The notes under the pieces are model-generated. The model ran no database searches and was not told where the DNA came from. It saw only the letters and a program-made list of their open reading frames with translations. A DNA stretch of 64,000 nt from Streptomyces specialis (GTDB taxonomy: Bacteria; Actinomycetota; Actinomycetes; Streptomycetales; Streptomycetaceae), in contig NZ_LN929838.1 in assembly GCF_001493375.1 (NCBI RefSeq), positions 268,073 to 332,072 on the forward strand, written 5' to 3'. This document shows, piece after piece, positions 7,566 through 18,811 of this stretch (position 1 is its first letter; every line of letters begins with the position of its first letter). Made by a program: the position numbers and the translations under genes.

Positions 7566-9863
7566 GTGCGCGAGATCGAGGAACCAGACGAGGACGGACT
7601 GACCGTCTCGGCCCCCAGGACGGGGGCCGCGGGGGTGCCGGCGGGCGCGCACGCCCTGAAGTACGCCCTGGAGCAGACGTCGCCGAAGCGCACCGCCCTG
7701 ACGTTGCTGAACGTCAACCAGACCGGCGGCATCGACTGCCCGGGATGCGCGTGGCCGGAGCCCGCGGCGGGCAAGCGCCACCTCAACGAGTACTGCGAGA
7801 ACGGCGCCAAGCACATCAGCGACGAGGCCACCACCCGCCGGGTGACCGCCGGGTTCTTCCAGCGGTACTCGGTCGCCGAACTGAGCGGCAAGTCGGACCG
7901 CTGGCTCAACCAGCAGGGCCGGCTGACCGAGCCGATGGTCCTGCGCGACGGCGCGGACCACTATGAGCCGATCGGCTGGGACGACGCGCTGGACCTGCTC
8001 GCCCGCGAGCTGCGCGCCCTGGACCACCCCGACGAGGCGCTGTTCTACACGTCCGGCCGGCTGGCCAACGAGCCCGCGTTCCTGCTCCAGTTGTTCGCGC
8101 GGGCCTTCGGCACCAACAACCTCCCGGACTGCTCCAACATGTGCCACGAGTCCAGCGGCGCGGCACTGAACGAGACGCTGGGCATCGGCAAGGGCAGTGT
8201 GAGTCTGGACGACATCCACGACGCCGACCTCGTCTTCGTCGTCGGACAGAACCCGGGCACCAACCACCCGCGGATGCTGGCCGCGCTGGAGGAGACCAAG
8301 CGCCGTGGCGGGCAGATCGTGGCGGTCAATCCGCTGCCGGAGGCCGGGCTCCTGCGGTTCAAGAATCCCCAGAAGGCGCGCGGTGTGATCGGCCGGGGCA
8401 CCGACCTCGCCGACCAGTTCCTCCAGATCCGCCCCGGCGGCGACCTGGCGCTGTTCCAGGCGCTGAACCTGCTCCTCCTGGAGGCCGAGGACCGCGCGCC
8501 GGGCACCGTCCTGGACCGGGACTTCATCCGGGCCCGCACCACCGGCTTCGACGCCTTCGCCGACCACATCCGGCGCGTCACCTGGCCCGAGGTGCTGCGC
8601 GCCACGGGCCTGAGCCGCGACGAGATCGAGCGCGTGCACGCCCGCGTCCTCGGCAGCCGCGGCGTCGTCGTCTGCTGGGCGATGGGGCTCACCCAGCACA
8701 AGCACGGCGTCCCCACCATCCGGGAGATCGTCAACTTCCTCCTGCTGCGCGGGAACATCGGCCGCCCGGGGGCGGGCGTGTGCCCGGTCCGCGGGCACAG
8801 CAACGTGCAGGGCGACCGCACCATGGGCATCGCGGAACGGATGCCGAAGCCGTTCCTGGACGCGCTGGAGCGGGAGTTCGGGTTCACCCCGCCGGCCGCG
8901 CCCGGGCTGGACTCGGTGAACGCCATCCGCGCCATGCGCGACGGCCGCGCCAAGGTCTTCGTCGGTGTCGCGGGCAACTTCGTCCGGGCCAGTCCCGACA
9001 GCGACGCCACCGAGCGCGCCCTGCGCGGCTGCCGGCTGACCGCGCACATCTCGACCAAGCTCAACCGGTCCCACACCGTGTGCGGGCGCGTCGCCCTGAT
9101 CCTGCCGACGCTCGGCCGCAGCGACCGCGATGTCCAGGCGAGCGGCGAGCAGTTCATGACGGTCGAGGACTCCATGAGCGAGGTGCACACCACGCGGGGC
9201 CGCCTGGACCCGGCCTCCGGACACCTGCTCAGCGAGGTGTCGATCATCAGCCGCCTGGCCCGCAAGGTGCTGGGCACGCGCCCGGACATCCCGTGGGAGG
9301 ACTTCGAGGCGGACTACGACACCGTCCGCGACCGCGTCGCCCGGGTCGTCGCCGGGTTCGAGGACTTCAACGTCCGGGTGCGGCGGCCCGGCGGATTCCG
9401 GCTGCCCAACCCGGTCAACCGCGGGGTGTTCCGCACGCCGAGCGGCAAGGCCGTCTTCACGGCCAACGACTTCACCGCGCTCCGGGCCCCGGCGGGCCAC
9501 CTGGTGTTGCAGACGCTGCGGTCGCACGATCAGTGGAACACCGTCCCCTACACCATGAACGACCGGTACCGGGGTATCGAGGGAGGCCGTCGCGTGGTGC
9601 TGGTCAACCCGTCCGACCTCGCCGAACTGGGCGTGGCGGACGGCGCCCTGGTCGACCTCGTCGGCGTGTGGTCCGACGGCGTCGAGCGCCGGGCCCCGGC
9701 GTTCCGGGTCGTGGGGTATCCCACCGCGCGCGGCTCGGCCGCCGCGTACTACCCGGAGACGAATGTCCTGGTCCCGCTGGACAGCGTCGCCGACATCAGC
9801 AACACCCCCACCTCCAAGAGCGTCATCGTCCGCCTGGAACCGGCGAGCCGCCCGCCCGCGTAG
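7566..9863 (+). CDS. FdhF/YdeP-family molybdopterin oxidoreductase
   Basis: A 765-residue enzyme from GTG 7566 (AAAGGGGG upstream). It matches the FdhF/YdeP family, formate-dehydrogenase-like but not proven formate oxidisers. The family hallmark GIDCPGCAWPEP is at about residue 55, where the Fe-S domain of true FDH would sit. CSNMCHESSG and the VVGQNPGTNHPRM and NIGRPGAGVCPVRGHSNVQGDRT blocks of the bis-MGD binding fold follow. The molybdopterin dinucleotide-binding domain near the C-terminus has LQTLRSHDQWNT and AAAYYPETNVLVPLD. No fdhD chaperone or electron-transfer partner is adjacent. E. coli YdeP is linked to acid resistance; the physiological substrate here is unknown. Confidence 0.92.
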   Translation: MREIEEPDEDGLTVSAPRTGAAGVPAGAHALKYALEQTSPKRTALTLLNVNQTGGIDCPGCAWPEPAAGKRHLNEYCENGAKHISDEATTRRVTAGFFQRYSVAELSGKSDRWLNQQGRLTEPMVLRDGADHYEPIGWDDALDLLARELRALDHPDEALFYTSGRLANEPAFLLQLFARAFGTNNLPDCSNMCHESSGAALNETLGIGKGSVSLDDIHDADLVFVVGQNPGTNHPRMLAALEETKRRGGQIVAVNPLPEAGLLRFKNPQKARGVIGRGTDLADQFLQIRPGGDLALFQALNLLLLEAEDRAPGTVLDRDFIRARTTGFDAFADHIRRVTWPEVLRATGLSRDEIERVHARVLGSRGVVVCWAMGLTQHKHGVPTIREIVNFLLLRGNIGRPGAGVCPVRGHSNVQGDRTMGIAERMPKPFLDALEREFGFTPPAAPGLDSVNAIRAMRDGRAKVFVGVAGNFVRASPDSDATERALRGCRLTAHISTKLNRSHTVCGRVALILPTLGRSDRDVQASGEQFMTVEDSMSEVHTTRGRLDPASGHLLSEVSIISRLARKVLGTRPDIPWEDFEADYDTVRDRVARVVAGFEDFNVRVRRPGGFRLPNPVNRGVFRTPSGKAVFTANDFTALRAPAGHLVLQTLRSHDQWNTVPYTMNDRYRGIEGGRRVVLVNPSDLAELGVADGALVDLVGVWSDGVERRAPAFRVVGYPTARGSAAAYYPETNVLVPLDSVADISNTPTSKSVIVRLEPASRPPA

Positions 9864-9949
9864 GGCGGGCCGGGGCCCCGGTGGGCGTTCTACAAGACTG
9901 CGCCCTGAGCCGGAGGGGACAGACAGGGTCTTGGCGGTCGCTGCAGCGC

Positions 9950-10030
9950 ATTGAGATGCGGCGGTGCCGGCGCCCCGCGTCATAACCACTTCCCTCTCAG
10001 TCGGCGGCGTCGGATGTGTACAAGAGACAG
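9950..10030. other. Nextera i5-side adapter remnant (assembly junction)
   Basis: Positions 10000-10030 match the Nextera Read 1/mosaic-end adapter with only A-to-G and T-to-C changes (for example GATGTGTACAAGAGACAG, where the true end has TATAAG). A degraded P5-like tract precedes it from about 9950. This is library DNA, not genome. Reading through it creates false peptides starting MYKRQ or MCTRDR. Confidence 0.93.
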
Positions 10031-10092
10031 GGCCCGTTTCCTGCGGGAGGCGCGGATCACGGCCCGCCTCCAGCACCCCAACATCATCACCG
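10031..10092. repeat. Misplaced 62-bp duplicate of kinase coding sequence
   Basis: Directly after the adapter, 62 bases repeat 10225-10286 with a single A/G difference. They encode ARFLREAR(I/V)TARLQHPNII in the wrong place, before the glycine-rich loop of the same kinase. This fits a chimeric join made during library amplification or assembly, not a biological duplication. Confidence 0.88.
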
Positions 10093-10093
10093 G

Positions 10094-11965
10094 CTGGTGC
10101 GGCAGCTCGGTGAGGGCGGCATGGGGCAGGTGTGGCAGGCCCATGACGAGCGGCTCGGGCGCGGTGTCGCGGGCAAGCTCATCTCGGTGCTCGCCGGCGG
10201 GGGCAGCGGCGGCGACGAGGCCCGGGCCCGTTTCCTGCGGGAGGCGCGGGTCACGGCCCGCCTCCAGCACCCCAACATCATCACCGTCCACGACCTCGGC
10301 GAGGCCGAGGGGACGGAGGGCGCCATCCCGTTCCTCGTGATGGAACTGCTGCGCGGCCAGGGCCTGGACGCCATGCTCCGCGAGGGCACCGTCGCGCCGC
10401 CGGACGCGGCCCGCTGGGGCGCCCAGATCTGCGACGCGCTCGCCGAGGCGCACGCCGGGGGCATCCTGCACCGGGACATCAAACCCGCCAACATCCTCAT
10501 CGCCGGCTCCGGTCCGGGGCGCACGGTGAAGGTGCTCGACTTCGGCATCGCGCGGGCGGCGGACTCGTCCGTCACCGACGACCGGCTCACCCGGACCGGG
10601 TTCATGGTCGGCACCCCGCAGTACATGGCGCCCGAGCAGGCGCGGGGACGGGCGGAGCAGGCCAGCGACCTCTACGCGCTGGGCTGTGTGCTCTACCAGA
10701 TGATCACCGGCCGCCTGCCGTTCACCGCCCCCGAGGCGGTCGGCTATCTCACGGCGCACCTGACCGAGACACCGCCCGCGCCCAGCTCCGTCGCCGCCGG
10801 CGTGCCGGCCGGGTGGGACGTGGTGGTGCTGCGGCTGCTGCGGAAGGACCCCGGGGCGCGGTACGGGTCCGCGGCGGCCGTCGCCGAGGAGCTGCGGCGG
10901 CTGGAACGGCGCCCCCCGGCCCCGCTCGCGCCCGGCTACACCCCGACCCTGCTGGGCGGCCCGGCCCGGCCGGGCGACGGCACCGACCCGGACGCGGACA
11001 CCAGGACCCGGCTGCCGTCCTCGTTCCCGCCCGGCGGGGCGCCGAAGACACCGGGCGCCCGGCATCTGCGGACGTTCCCCGTCGGCAGGCCCGTCACGGT
11101 CGCCTTCGCCCCCGGCGGCGGGCAACTGCTCCTCACCGGCGACGACGGCCCGCTGCGCGTCACGGACCTGACGGGCCGGGAGCAGTTGGTCGGGCCGCCG
11201 GACAGCGCGGTCGCCGACCAGGCCACGGCGGCCTTCCACCCCGATGGGCAGCATCTGGCGGTGGCCGGCCGGGACAGGACCCTGCGGATCTTCGACATCG
11301 CCGACGGCCGGGAGCTGCGGCGCGTCGCCCAGCGGGCGACGGTGGGCGCGCCCGTGTTCAGCCCGGACGGCAGGCTGCTGGCCACGGCGGACGCCGACCG
11401 CGTCGTCCGGCTGCGCGATCCCGGGACCGGGTACCCCCGCGACGAGACGATCCGCCGGTCCGACCAGCCCCGGGGCGCCTGGCGCGGCGCCCCCGCGTTC
11501 AGCCCGGACGGGACGCTGCTGGCGATCGGCGACGGCGGCAAGGTCCGCGTCTTCGACGTGGCCGGCGACCACCCCTCGCAGATCCTGCGGATCAGGATCT
11601 CGCGGGCCGTCACGATCCCGGAGCTGCGCTTCGGCCCGGACGGGTCCACCCTGGCGACCGTGCGCCTCTCCTCGCCGCGCGCCGGCGGACGGGTCCACGT
11701 CTGGAACGCGCGGACCGGGGACCGGCTCCTGCGGCTGGACACGCTCCGGGGAGTGCTGGGCCTGGCGTACGGTCCGCGCGGCGACCTGCTGGCCACCGCC
11801 GGATCGGACGGCACGGCGCGGGTCCTGTCGGCCACGACCGGCGACGAACTGCTGCGGATCGACCACCCCGCGGCGGTCACCTCGGTGGCGTTCAGCCCGG
11901 ACGGCACTCTCCTGGCCGCCTCCGCCGCCGACGCCACCGTCCAGGTGTGGGAACTCCACGACTGA
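10094..11965 (+). CDS. Ser/Thr protein kinase with C-terminal WD40 repeats (5' end replaced by artefact)
   Basis: The genuine frame starts inside the N-lobe (LVRQLGEGGMGQVWQAHDE, the glycine-rich loop); the native start codon is lost at the junction. Catalytic features are visible: lysine in VAGKLI (the family norm is VAVK, so local errors are possible), HRDIKPANILI, DFGIARA and MAPEQARG. The kinase domain ends near codon 275. A Pro/Thr linker follows, then at least six WD40-type repeats (FSPDGRLLATADADRVVRLRD, FSPDGTLLAIGDG and similar). No membrane segment is seen, so the protein is probably cytosolic, unlike its paralogue at 1-1791. The WD40 part should bind partner proteins; the substrate is unknown. 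Confidence 0.88.
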   Translation: MVRQLGEGGMGQVWQAHDERLGRGVAGKLISVLAGGGSGGDEARARFLREARVTARLQHPNIITVHDLGEAEGTEGAIPFLVMELLRGQGLDAMLREGTVAPPDAARWGAQICDALAEAHAGGILHRDIKPANILIAGSGPGRTVKVLDFGIARAADSSVTDDRLTRTGFMVGTPQYMAPEQARGRAEQASDLYALGCVLYQMITGRLPFTAPEAVGYLTAHLTETPPAPSSVAAGVPAGWDVVVLRLLRKDPGARYGSAAAVAEELRRLERRPPAPLAPGYTPTLLGGPARPGDGTDPDADTRTRLPSSFPPGGAPKTPGARHLRTFPVGRPVTVAFAPGGGQLLLTGDDGPLRVTDLTGREQLVGPPDSAVADQATAAFHPDGQHLAVAGRDRTLRIFDIADGRELRRVAQRATVGAPVFSPDGRLLATADADRVVRLRDPGTGYPRDETIRRSDQPRGAWRGAPAFSPDGTLLAIGDGGKVRVFDVAGDHPSQILRIRISRAVTIPELRFGPDGSTLATVRLSSPRAGGRVHVWNARTGDRLLRLDTLRGVLGLAYGPRGDLLATAGSDGTARVLSATTGDELLRIDHPAAVTSVAFSPDGTLLAASAADATVQVWELHD

Positions 11966-12138
11966 CCCGGCCGCCCCGCCCCCGGGACGGCGCTCGCCCG
12001 GTGCGGTGAGCGGAGTCCGCGCTTCACGCGCCCGGCCGGTATGCCCTGCGGACGCCTCCCCGCTCTCCCTACGCTTCGGGCGGGCGGTCCCCACACCCCG
12101 GTGGGCCGTCAACGCATCGGCCACATACGGAGGTTGAG

Positions 12139-12495
12139 ATGCAACGCAACCGGATCACCGCCTTGGCGACCGTCGCGATCCTCACGGTCGGCATCGCCCA
12201 CGCGACAGCCCAGGAGAGCACCGGCGAGCCGTCCCCGGGCGACGGCGCGGCACCGCTTGCGGAGCACGTCCAGCTCTCCGGCGACTACATCGAACTGGCG
12301 CCCGGCGGCATCGGCACCGCCACGGTGGCATGCCCGGGCGGGACCCAGCCCACCGGAGGCGGCTTCCGGACCACCGCCTTCGACATCCACGTCACCGACT
12401 CCACGGCGGACGGCTTCGACTGGATCGTCATCGGCAGGAACGAGGGCTCCACGCCCGAGTCCCTGCGGGCCACGGTGATCTGCACCGCCCCCTGA
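12139..12495 (+). CDS. Small secreted protein of unknown function
   Basis: 118 residues from ATG 12139 behind CGGAGG. The N-terminus RNRITALATVAILTVGIAHATAQ is a Sec-type signal with a likely cut after the Ala-rich end. The mature chain has a beta-rich look (GGIGTATVACPGGTQPTGGGF, then DWIVIGRNEG) and two cysteines (CPGG, VICTAP) that could form one disulfide. Similar small secreted proteins are frequent in Streptomyces, but I cannot assign a family. It converges on katG across a strong hairpin. Confidence 0.75.
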   Translation: MQRNRITALATVAILTVGIAHATAQESTGEPSPGDGAAPLAEHVQLSGDYIELAPGGIGTATVACPGGTQPTGGGFRTTAFDIHVTDSTADGFDWIVIGRNEGSTPESLRATVICTAP

Positions 12496-12511
12496 CCGGC
12501 ACCGGGCGGAA

Positions 12512-12546
12512 CGTCCGGGCCGGCCCGCTGGGGGCCGGCCCGGACG
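12512..12546. terminator. Bidirectional terminator between secreted protein and katG
   Basis: Perfect 14-bp arms (CGTCCGGGCCGGCC and complement) around a 7-nt loop, sitting between two convergent stop codons. Confidence 0.8.
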
Positions 12547-12553
12547 GGTGGGC

Positions 12554-15257
<2,704 letters not shown>

Positions 15258-15668
15258 ATGAGTGACCTGGTGGAGCGGCTGCGAGGGCGTGGCTGGCGGA
15301 TGACCTCCCAGCGGCGTGTCGTCGCGGAGGTCCTCAACGGCGACCACGTGCACCTCACGGCCGACGAGGTGCACGCCCGGGCGGCGCGGCTGCTGCCCGA
15401 GATATCCCGGGCGACGGTCTACAACACCCTTGGCGAGCTGGTGTCCCTCGGCGAGGTCATCGAGGTGGCCACCGACGGCCGCGCCAAGCGCTACGACCCC
15501 AACGCGCACCGCCCGCACCAGCACCTGGTGTGCTCCGCCTGCGGCACCGTCCGCGACGTCCACCCGGCCGGCGACCCGCTCGCCGACCTGCCGCCGGAGG
15601 AGCGGTTCGGCTTCACGGTGTCCGCGGTCGAGGTCACCTACCGCGGCCTGTGCCCCTCCTGCGCCTGA
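15258..15668 (+). CDS. Fur-family (PerR/CatR-like) metal-dependent repressor
   Basis: 136 residues. The N-terminal winged helix (RMTSQRRVVAEVL, ISRATVYNTLGELV) is followed by the metal-sensing domain with YDPNAHRPHQHLVC. Two CxxC pairs are present (CSAC and CPSC at the C-terminus) for the structural zinc site. The divergent position next to katG suggests a peroxide sensor repressing the catalase-peroxidase and itself, as for CatR/FurA/FurS in Streptomyces. That role is inferred from context; an iron- or zinc-responsive member cannot be excluded from sequence alone. Confidence 0.9.
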   Translation: MSDLVERLRGRGWRMTSQRRVVAEVLNGDHVHLTADEVHARAARLLPEISRATVYNTLGELVSLGEVIEVATDGRAKRYDPNAHRPHQHLVCSACGTVRDVHPAGDPLADLPPEERFGFTVSAVEVTYRGLCPSCA

Positions 15669-15718
15669 CCGGACCCGGCGGGCCCGCCGACGAGCCGGCT
15701 CCCGCCGCGCCCCGGCGT

Positions 15719-15748
15719 TTGGAATCGACAGTCGTTTTCATTTAGCCT
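15719..15748 (+). promoter_or_regulatory. Promoter of leaderless GNAT gene
   Basis: TTGGAA and TAGCCT hexamers are separated by 18 bp, and only six bases separate the -10 from the ATG at 15755. Transcription would therefore begin at or beside the start codon. There is no ribosome-binding site. The spacer includes CAGTCGTTTTCATT, which loosely recalls Zur-type boxes. Confidence 0.6.
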
Positions 15749-15754
15749 GGCGGC

Positions 15755-16357
15755 ATGCGCGAATCCCACCCGTCCCCCGCCTCCCGCACGACCCGCGAGC
15801 CCGAGGCGGCCCTCCGGCGCGCGATCGGCCCCTACACCGTCCGGCCCGCCGAGGCCGGTGACCTGGACGGGGCGCGCGGCGTCATGCTGGACACCTTCTA
15901 CCGGGAGTTCGGCTACGGCTACCGGCCCGAGTGGCACCACGACGTCGTCGACCTGCACGGCACCTACCTCGTCCACCCCCGGCACCTGCTGATGGTCGCG
16001 GTCCGGGACGACAGCGTGGTCGCCACCGCCGCCCTGCACTCGCGCGGCCCCGTCCATCCCCCGCACCCGCGCTGGATCGTGGAGCGCTACCCCTCCGGCT
16101 CCACCGCCCAGCTCCTGCGCGTCTACGTCCGCCCCGAGCACCGCCGTCACGGCCTCGCCCGCGCCATGGTGGAGCTGGCCACCGGCTTCGCCGACCAGGC
16201 CGGGTACGCCACCGTCTACCTGCACACCAACGTCAACATCCCCGGCGCGCAGCCGTTCTGGGACAGCATGGCCAAGCAGGTCTTCGACGCCCGCACCACC
16301 GGCGAGCACGGGCCCGGGTTCGCGACGCTGCACTACGAGATCCCCCTCCCCCGCTGA
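15755..16357 (+). CDS. GNAT-family N-acetyltransferase
   Basis: 200 residues. The acetyl-CoA binding motif A is clear (LLRVYVRPEHRRHGLARAM, with the R/Q-x-x-G/A-type turn), preceded by strands VVATAALHSRG and followed by YATVYLHTN and GAQPFWDSM. The N-terminal ~25 residues are an extra Ser/Arg-rich tail. The ATG is chosen because a promoter ends six bases upstream, giving a leaderless mRNA. Its substrate (amine, peptide or antibiotic) cannot be deduced. Confidence 0.85.
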   Translation: MRESHPSPASRTTREPEAALRRAIGPYTVRPAEAGDLDGARGVMLDTFYREFGYGYRPEWHHDVVDLHGTYLVHPRHLLMVAVRDDSVVATAALHSRGPVHPPHPRWIVERYPSGSTAQLLRVYVRPEHRRHGLARAMVELATGFADQAGYATVYLHTNVNIPGAQPFWDSMAKQVFDARTTGEHGPGFATLHYEIPLPR

Positions 16358-16393
16358 CCGGCCGGGCGCGGGGGGCCGGCCGCCGGAATCCGG

Positions 16394-17083
16394 TTGTCGG
16401 CCGTTCCGGTACGGGATTACGGTGCCGCGGTGGATCTTTTCTCGCGCTCCTGGACGGCGTTGCGCACGGCGGTCGGCGAACTCACCGAGCAGGACTGGGA
16501 ACGGCCGTCCGGCTGTACCGGCTGGCTCGTGCGGGATCTGGTGTGCCACCTGATCATCGACGCCCAGGACGTCCTCATCACGCTGGTCACGCCCACCGAC
16601 GCGGAACCGACCGCGGACTCGGTCACCTACTGGAAGCTGGTCGAGCCGCCGACCGGCGAGGACCCGCTGGACGCCCTGATCCCCCGGCTGGCCGCCGCGT
16701 ACGGCGAGCCGAGGTGGCTGAAGTTCCACTTCGACGACGTCGGTTCCGCCGCCGGGCGCGCCGCCGGACTCGCCGACCGGAAGGTCCGCGTCGCCACCCA
16801 GGACATGGTGCTGACCGCCGGGGACTACCTGTCCGCGTATGTCATGGAGTGGACGCTGCACCACCTCGACCTCGTCGCGCACCTGCCCTCGGCCGCCGGG
16901 CCGCCCGCCGAGACCCTCGCCGCCGCCCGCGCGTCGCTGGAGAAGATCGCCGGGGCCCCGTTCCCGGCGTCGTTCCCGGACGAGGACGCGCTGCTGATCG
17001 GAACCGGCCGCCGCGCCCCGACGGACACCGAGAAGGCCGCGCTGGGCGAGCTGGCGGCGAGAATCCCGTTCGTACTCGGCTGA
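16394..17083 (+). CDS. Maleylpyruvate isomerase N-terminal-like (DinB/MDMPI) protein
   Basis: About 229 residues, with start uncertain: TTG 16394 gives the longest form without a ribosome site, while GTG 16430 would begin at VDLFSRSW. The fold signature is the four-helix MDMPI/DinB bundle: LTEQDWERPSGCTGWLVRDLVCHLI near the N-terminus and YVMEWTLHHLDLVAHL with metal-ligand histidines in the second half. Family members include mycothiol-dependent isomerases and many uncharacterised actinobacterial enzymes. A mycothiol-linked role is possible, not shown. Confidence 0.78.
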   Translation: MSAVPVRDYGAAVDLFSRSWTALRTAVGELTEQDWERPSGCTGWLVRDLVCHLIIDAQDVLITLVTPTDAEPTADSVTYWKLVEPPTGEDPLDALIPRLAAAYGEPRWLKFHFDDVGSAAGRAAGLADRKVRVATQDMVLTAGDYLSAYVMEWTLHHLDLVAHLPSAAGPPAETLAAARASLEKIAGAPFPASFPDEDALLIGTGRRAPTDTEKAALGELAARIPFVLG

Positions 17084-17116
17084 CCACGCCACGACCGGTC
17101 TCCCCGGCCGGAGTGC

Positions 17117-17449
17117 TCAGCCCTCGGGGTAGAAGAGGAACAGGGTGCACCCCGTGGTCGTCTGCGGGACGTGCGACGACCCCGCGGGGGCGTGGAGGAA
17201 CGAGCCGGCCGGGTAGTCGCGGTCGCCGTCGTTGAAAGTGCCGGAGATCACGAAGACCTCCTCGGGGCCCGGTTCGTGGACGTCGACGCCCTGCCAGCAC
17301 GTGTTCGGGTCCATCTCCAGCACGTGGGCCGTCGCGCCGTTCTCCCCTTTCCACAGCGAGCGCAGCCGTATCCCGGGGAACAACTCGCGCACCGGGGCGT
17401 CCCGCACGGCGGACCAGGCGTAGCCGGATGAGTTCTGGTCTGTCGTCAT
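17117..17449 (-). CDS. ChrR-like cupin protein
   Basis: 110 residues, start ATG 17449. A single cupin barrel carries the two motifs: GATAHVLEMDPNTCWQGVDVHEPGPEEVFVISG and FLHAPAGSSHVPQT with metal-type His/Glu positions. It resembles the C-terminal cupin of ChrR anti-sigma factors but lacks the zinc anti-sigma domain. The gene is divergent from a GlxA-type regulator with a dyad between them, so it is probably that regulator's target. Ligand unknown. Confidence 0.85.
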   Translation of the reverse strand: MTTDQNSSGYAWSAVRDAPVRELFPGIRLRSLWKGENGATAHVLEMDPNTCWQGVDVHEPGPEEVFVISGTFNDGDRDYPAGSFLHAPAGSSHVPQTTTGCTLFLFYPEG

Positions 17450-17486
17450 GGCTCCAGCCTGTCCGGTCGCCGTCGTCCCGCCGAGT

Positions 17487-17500
17487 GTCAGGAATGACAT
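17487..17500. promoter_or_regulatory. Operator dyad between cupin and GlxA-type regulator
   Basis: TGTCAGGAATGACA has 5-bp perfect arms around GGAA and sits in the 70-bp divergent gap, 20 bp before the regulator start. A likely binding site of the AraC-type protein controlling both genes. Confidence 0.6.
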
Positions 17501-17519
17501 TCTCCGGTACTTTTCTGCC

Positions 17520-18497
17520 ATGCATCGTGTGGTGGCACTCGTCCGCCCGCCGCAGTCGACGTTCGAACTGAGCTGTGCGGCGGAGGTGTTCGGGACCGAG
17601 CGACGGGGACTCCCGAAGCGGTACGAGTTCGGCGTGTGCACGGAACACCCCGGGCCGGTGGCGACGCGGGCGGGGTACGACATGGTCGTCGCGGACGGGC
17701 TGGACGCGCTCGACCGGGCGGACACCGTGGTCGTCCCGGGGTGGCTGCCCGCCGAGGTGGCCCCCTCCCCCGCCGTCGTCCGGGCCCTGCGCCGCGCGCA
17801 CGACCGTGGAGCGCGGGTGGTCAGCATCTGCTCCGGCGTCTTCGCGCTGGCGCACGCCGGGTTGCTGGACGGACGGCGGGCGACCACGCACTGGGCGCGG
17901 GCGGCCGAGCTGGCCGCCCGGTTCCCGGCCGTGCGGGTCGATCCCGACGTGCTGTACGTGGACCACGGCGACGTGGCCACCAGCGCCGGCTGCGGGGCCG
18001 GCATCGACCTGTGCCTGCACCTGGTGCGTGCCGACCAGGGCGCCGGCTACGCCGCGCACGTCGCCCGCAGCATGGTCATGCCGCCGCACCGGGAGGGCGG
18101 GCAGTTGCAGTACTCGGCGCCGCCGCGCCCCGCCCAGATCGACGGTTCGCTCGCGCCGCTGCTGGAGTGGGTGACCGGGCGGCTGCTCGAACCGCTCACG
18201 GTCGAGGACCTGGCCGCGCACGCCGGTGTCTCGGTCCGCACGCTCGCCCGCCGGTTCGCCGAGCAACTCGGTGTCAGCCCGGGGCAGTGGCTGCTCAGCC
18301 GGCGTATCGACGCGGCCCGCGCGCTGCTGGAATCCTCCGACCTTCCCCTGGACGCGATCGCCCGCCGCGTCGGTCTCTCCTCCGCCACCAACCTCCGCAG
18401 GCGCTTCCATCGCGCCCTGGGCACGACCCCCGGCGCCTACCGCCGGACCTTCCGCGCCGACCCGCGCCGGCCGCCCTCCGGCGTGCCGGCGAGCTGA
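17520..18497 (+). CDS. GlxA/FtrA-type AraC regulator with DJ-1/PfpI domain
   Basis: 325 residues from ATG 17520. Residues 1-~170 form a class I amidotransferase-like DJ-1/PfpI fold with the nucleophile-elbow-type VVSICSGVFALAHAGLLDG, here usually a ligand sensor. The C-terminal ~100 residues hold two AraC helix-turn-helices (TVEDLAAHAGVSVRTLARRFAEQ and PLDAIARRVGLSSATNLRRRFHRALGTTPGAYRR). Divergent from the cupin gene with a shared operator dyad, suggesting autoregulation and control of the cupin. Confidence 0.92.
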   Translation: MHRVVALVRPPQSTFELSCAAEVFGTERRGLPKRYEFGVCTEHPGPVATRAGYDMVVADGLDALDRADTVVVPGWLPAEVAPSPAVVRALRRAHDRGARVVSICSGVFALAHAGLLDGRRATTHWARAAELAARFPAVRVDPDVLYVDHGDVATSAGCGAGIDLCLHLVRADQGAGYAAHVARSMVMPPHREGGQLQYSAPPRPAQIDGSLAPLLEWVTGRLLEPLTVEDLAAHAGVSVRTLARRFAEQLGVSPGQWLLSRRIDAARALLESSDLPLDAIARRVGLSSATNLRRRFHRALGTTPGAYRRTFRADPRRPPSGVPAS

Positions 18498-18811
18498 CCG
18501 CGTGACGGCCTGACGGCACGACGGACGGCCCCGGCGGTCACCGGTGGTCTTCCGGGTCCTCCTCGTCGGGCGGCGGGCCAGCCTGATCCGGGCCACGGGC
18601 GAGCGAGGCCCGGGAAGCTCCGCCCGCCCGGAGAACGAAGAAGGACGGACGGGCGGAGCCATGGTGATGTCCTCACCGCGCGACGCGGCACCCCGAAAGG
18701 GGCGGACCGGGGCGCGAGCACCGAGCCCGTCGGCTCGGGGGCGTGGCACGTCTGCCACTGCTCGGGCCTGTCCGGTCGGGGACACCACCGACCCACACAC
18801 GGGACTGTCAG
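18498..18811. other. Gene-free stretch with terminator hairpin
   Basis: 314 bases between two convergent genes. An inverted repeat with arms GCTCCGCCCG (18617-18626) and complement (18650-18659) is a candidate terminator for the regulator gene. Nothing else convincing was seen. Confidence 0.5.

Noticed and set aside
7404..10076. 890-codon reverse-strand ORF
   Set aside because: Antisense shadow of the molybdopterin oxidoreductase; composition is Arg/Gly/Pro-rich with no domain signature, and it runs into adapter sequence.
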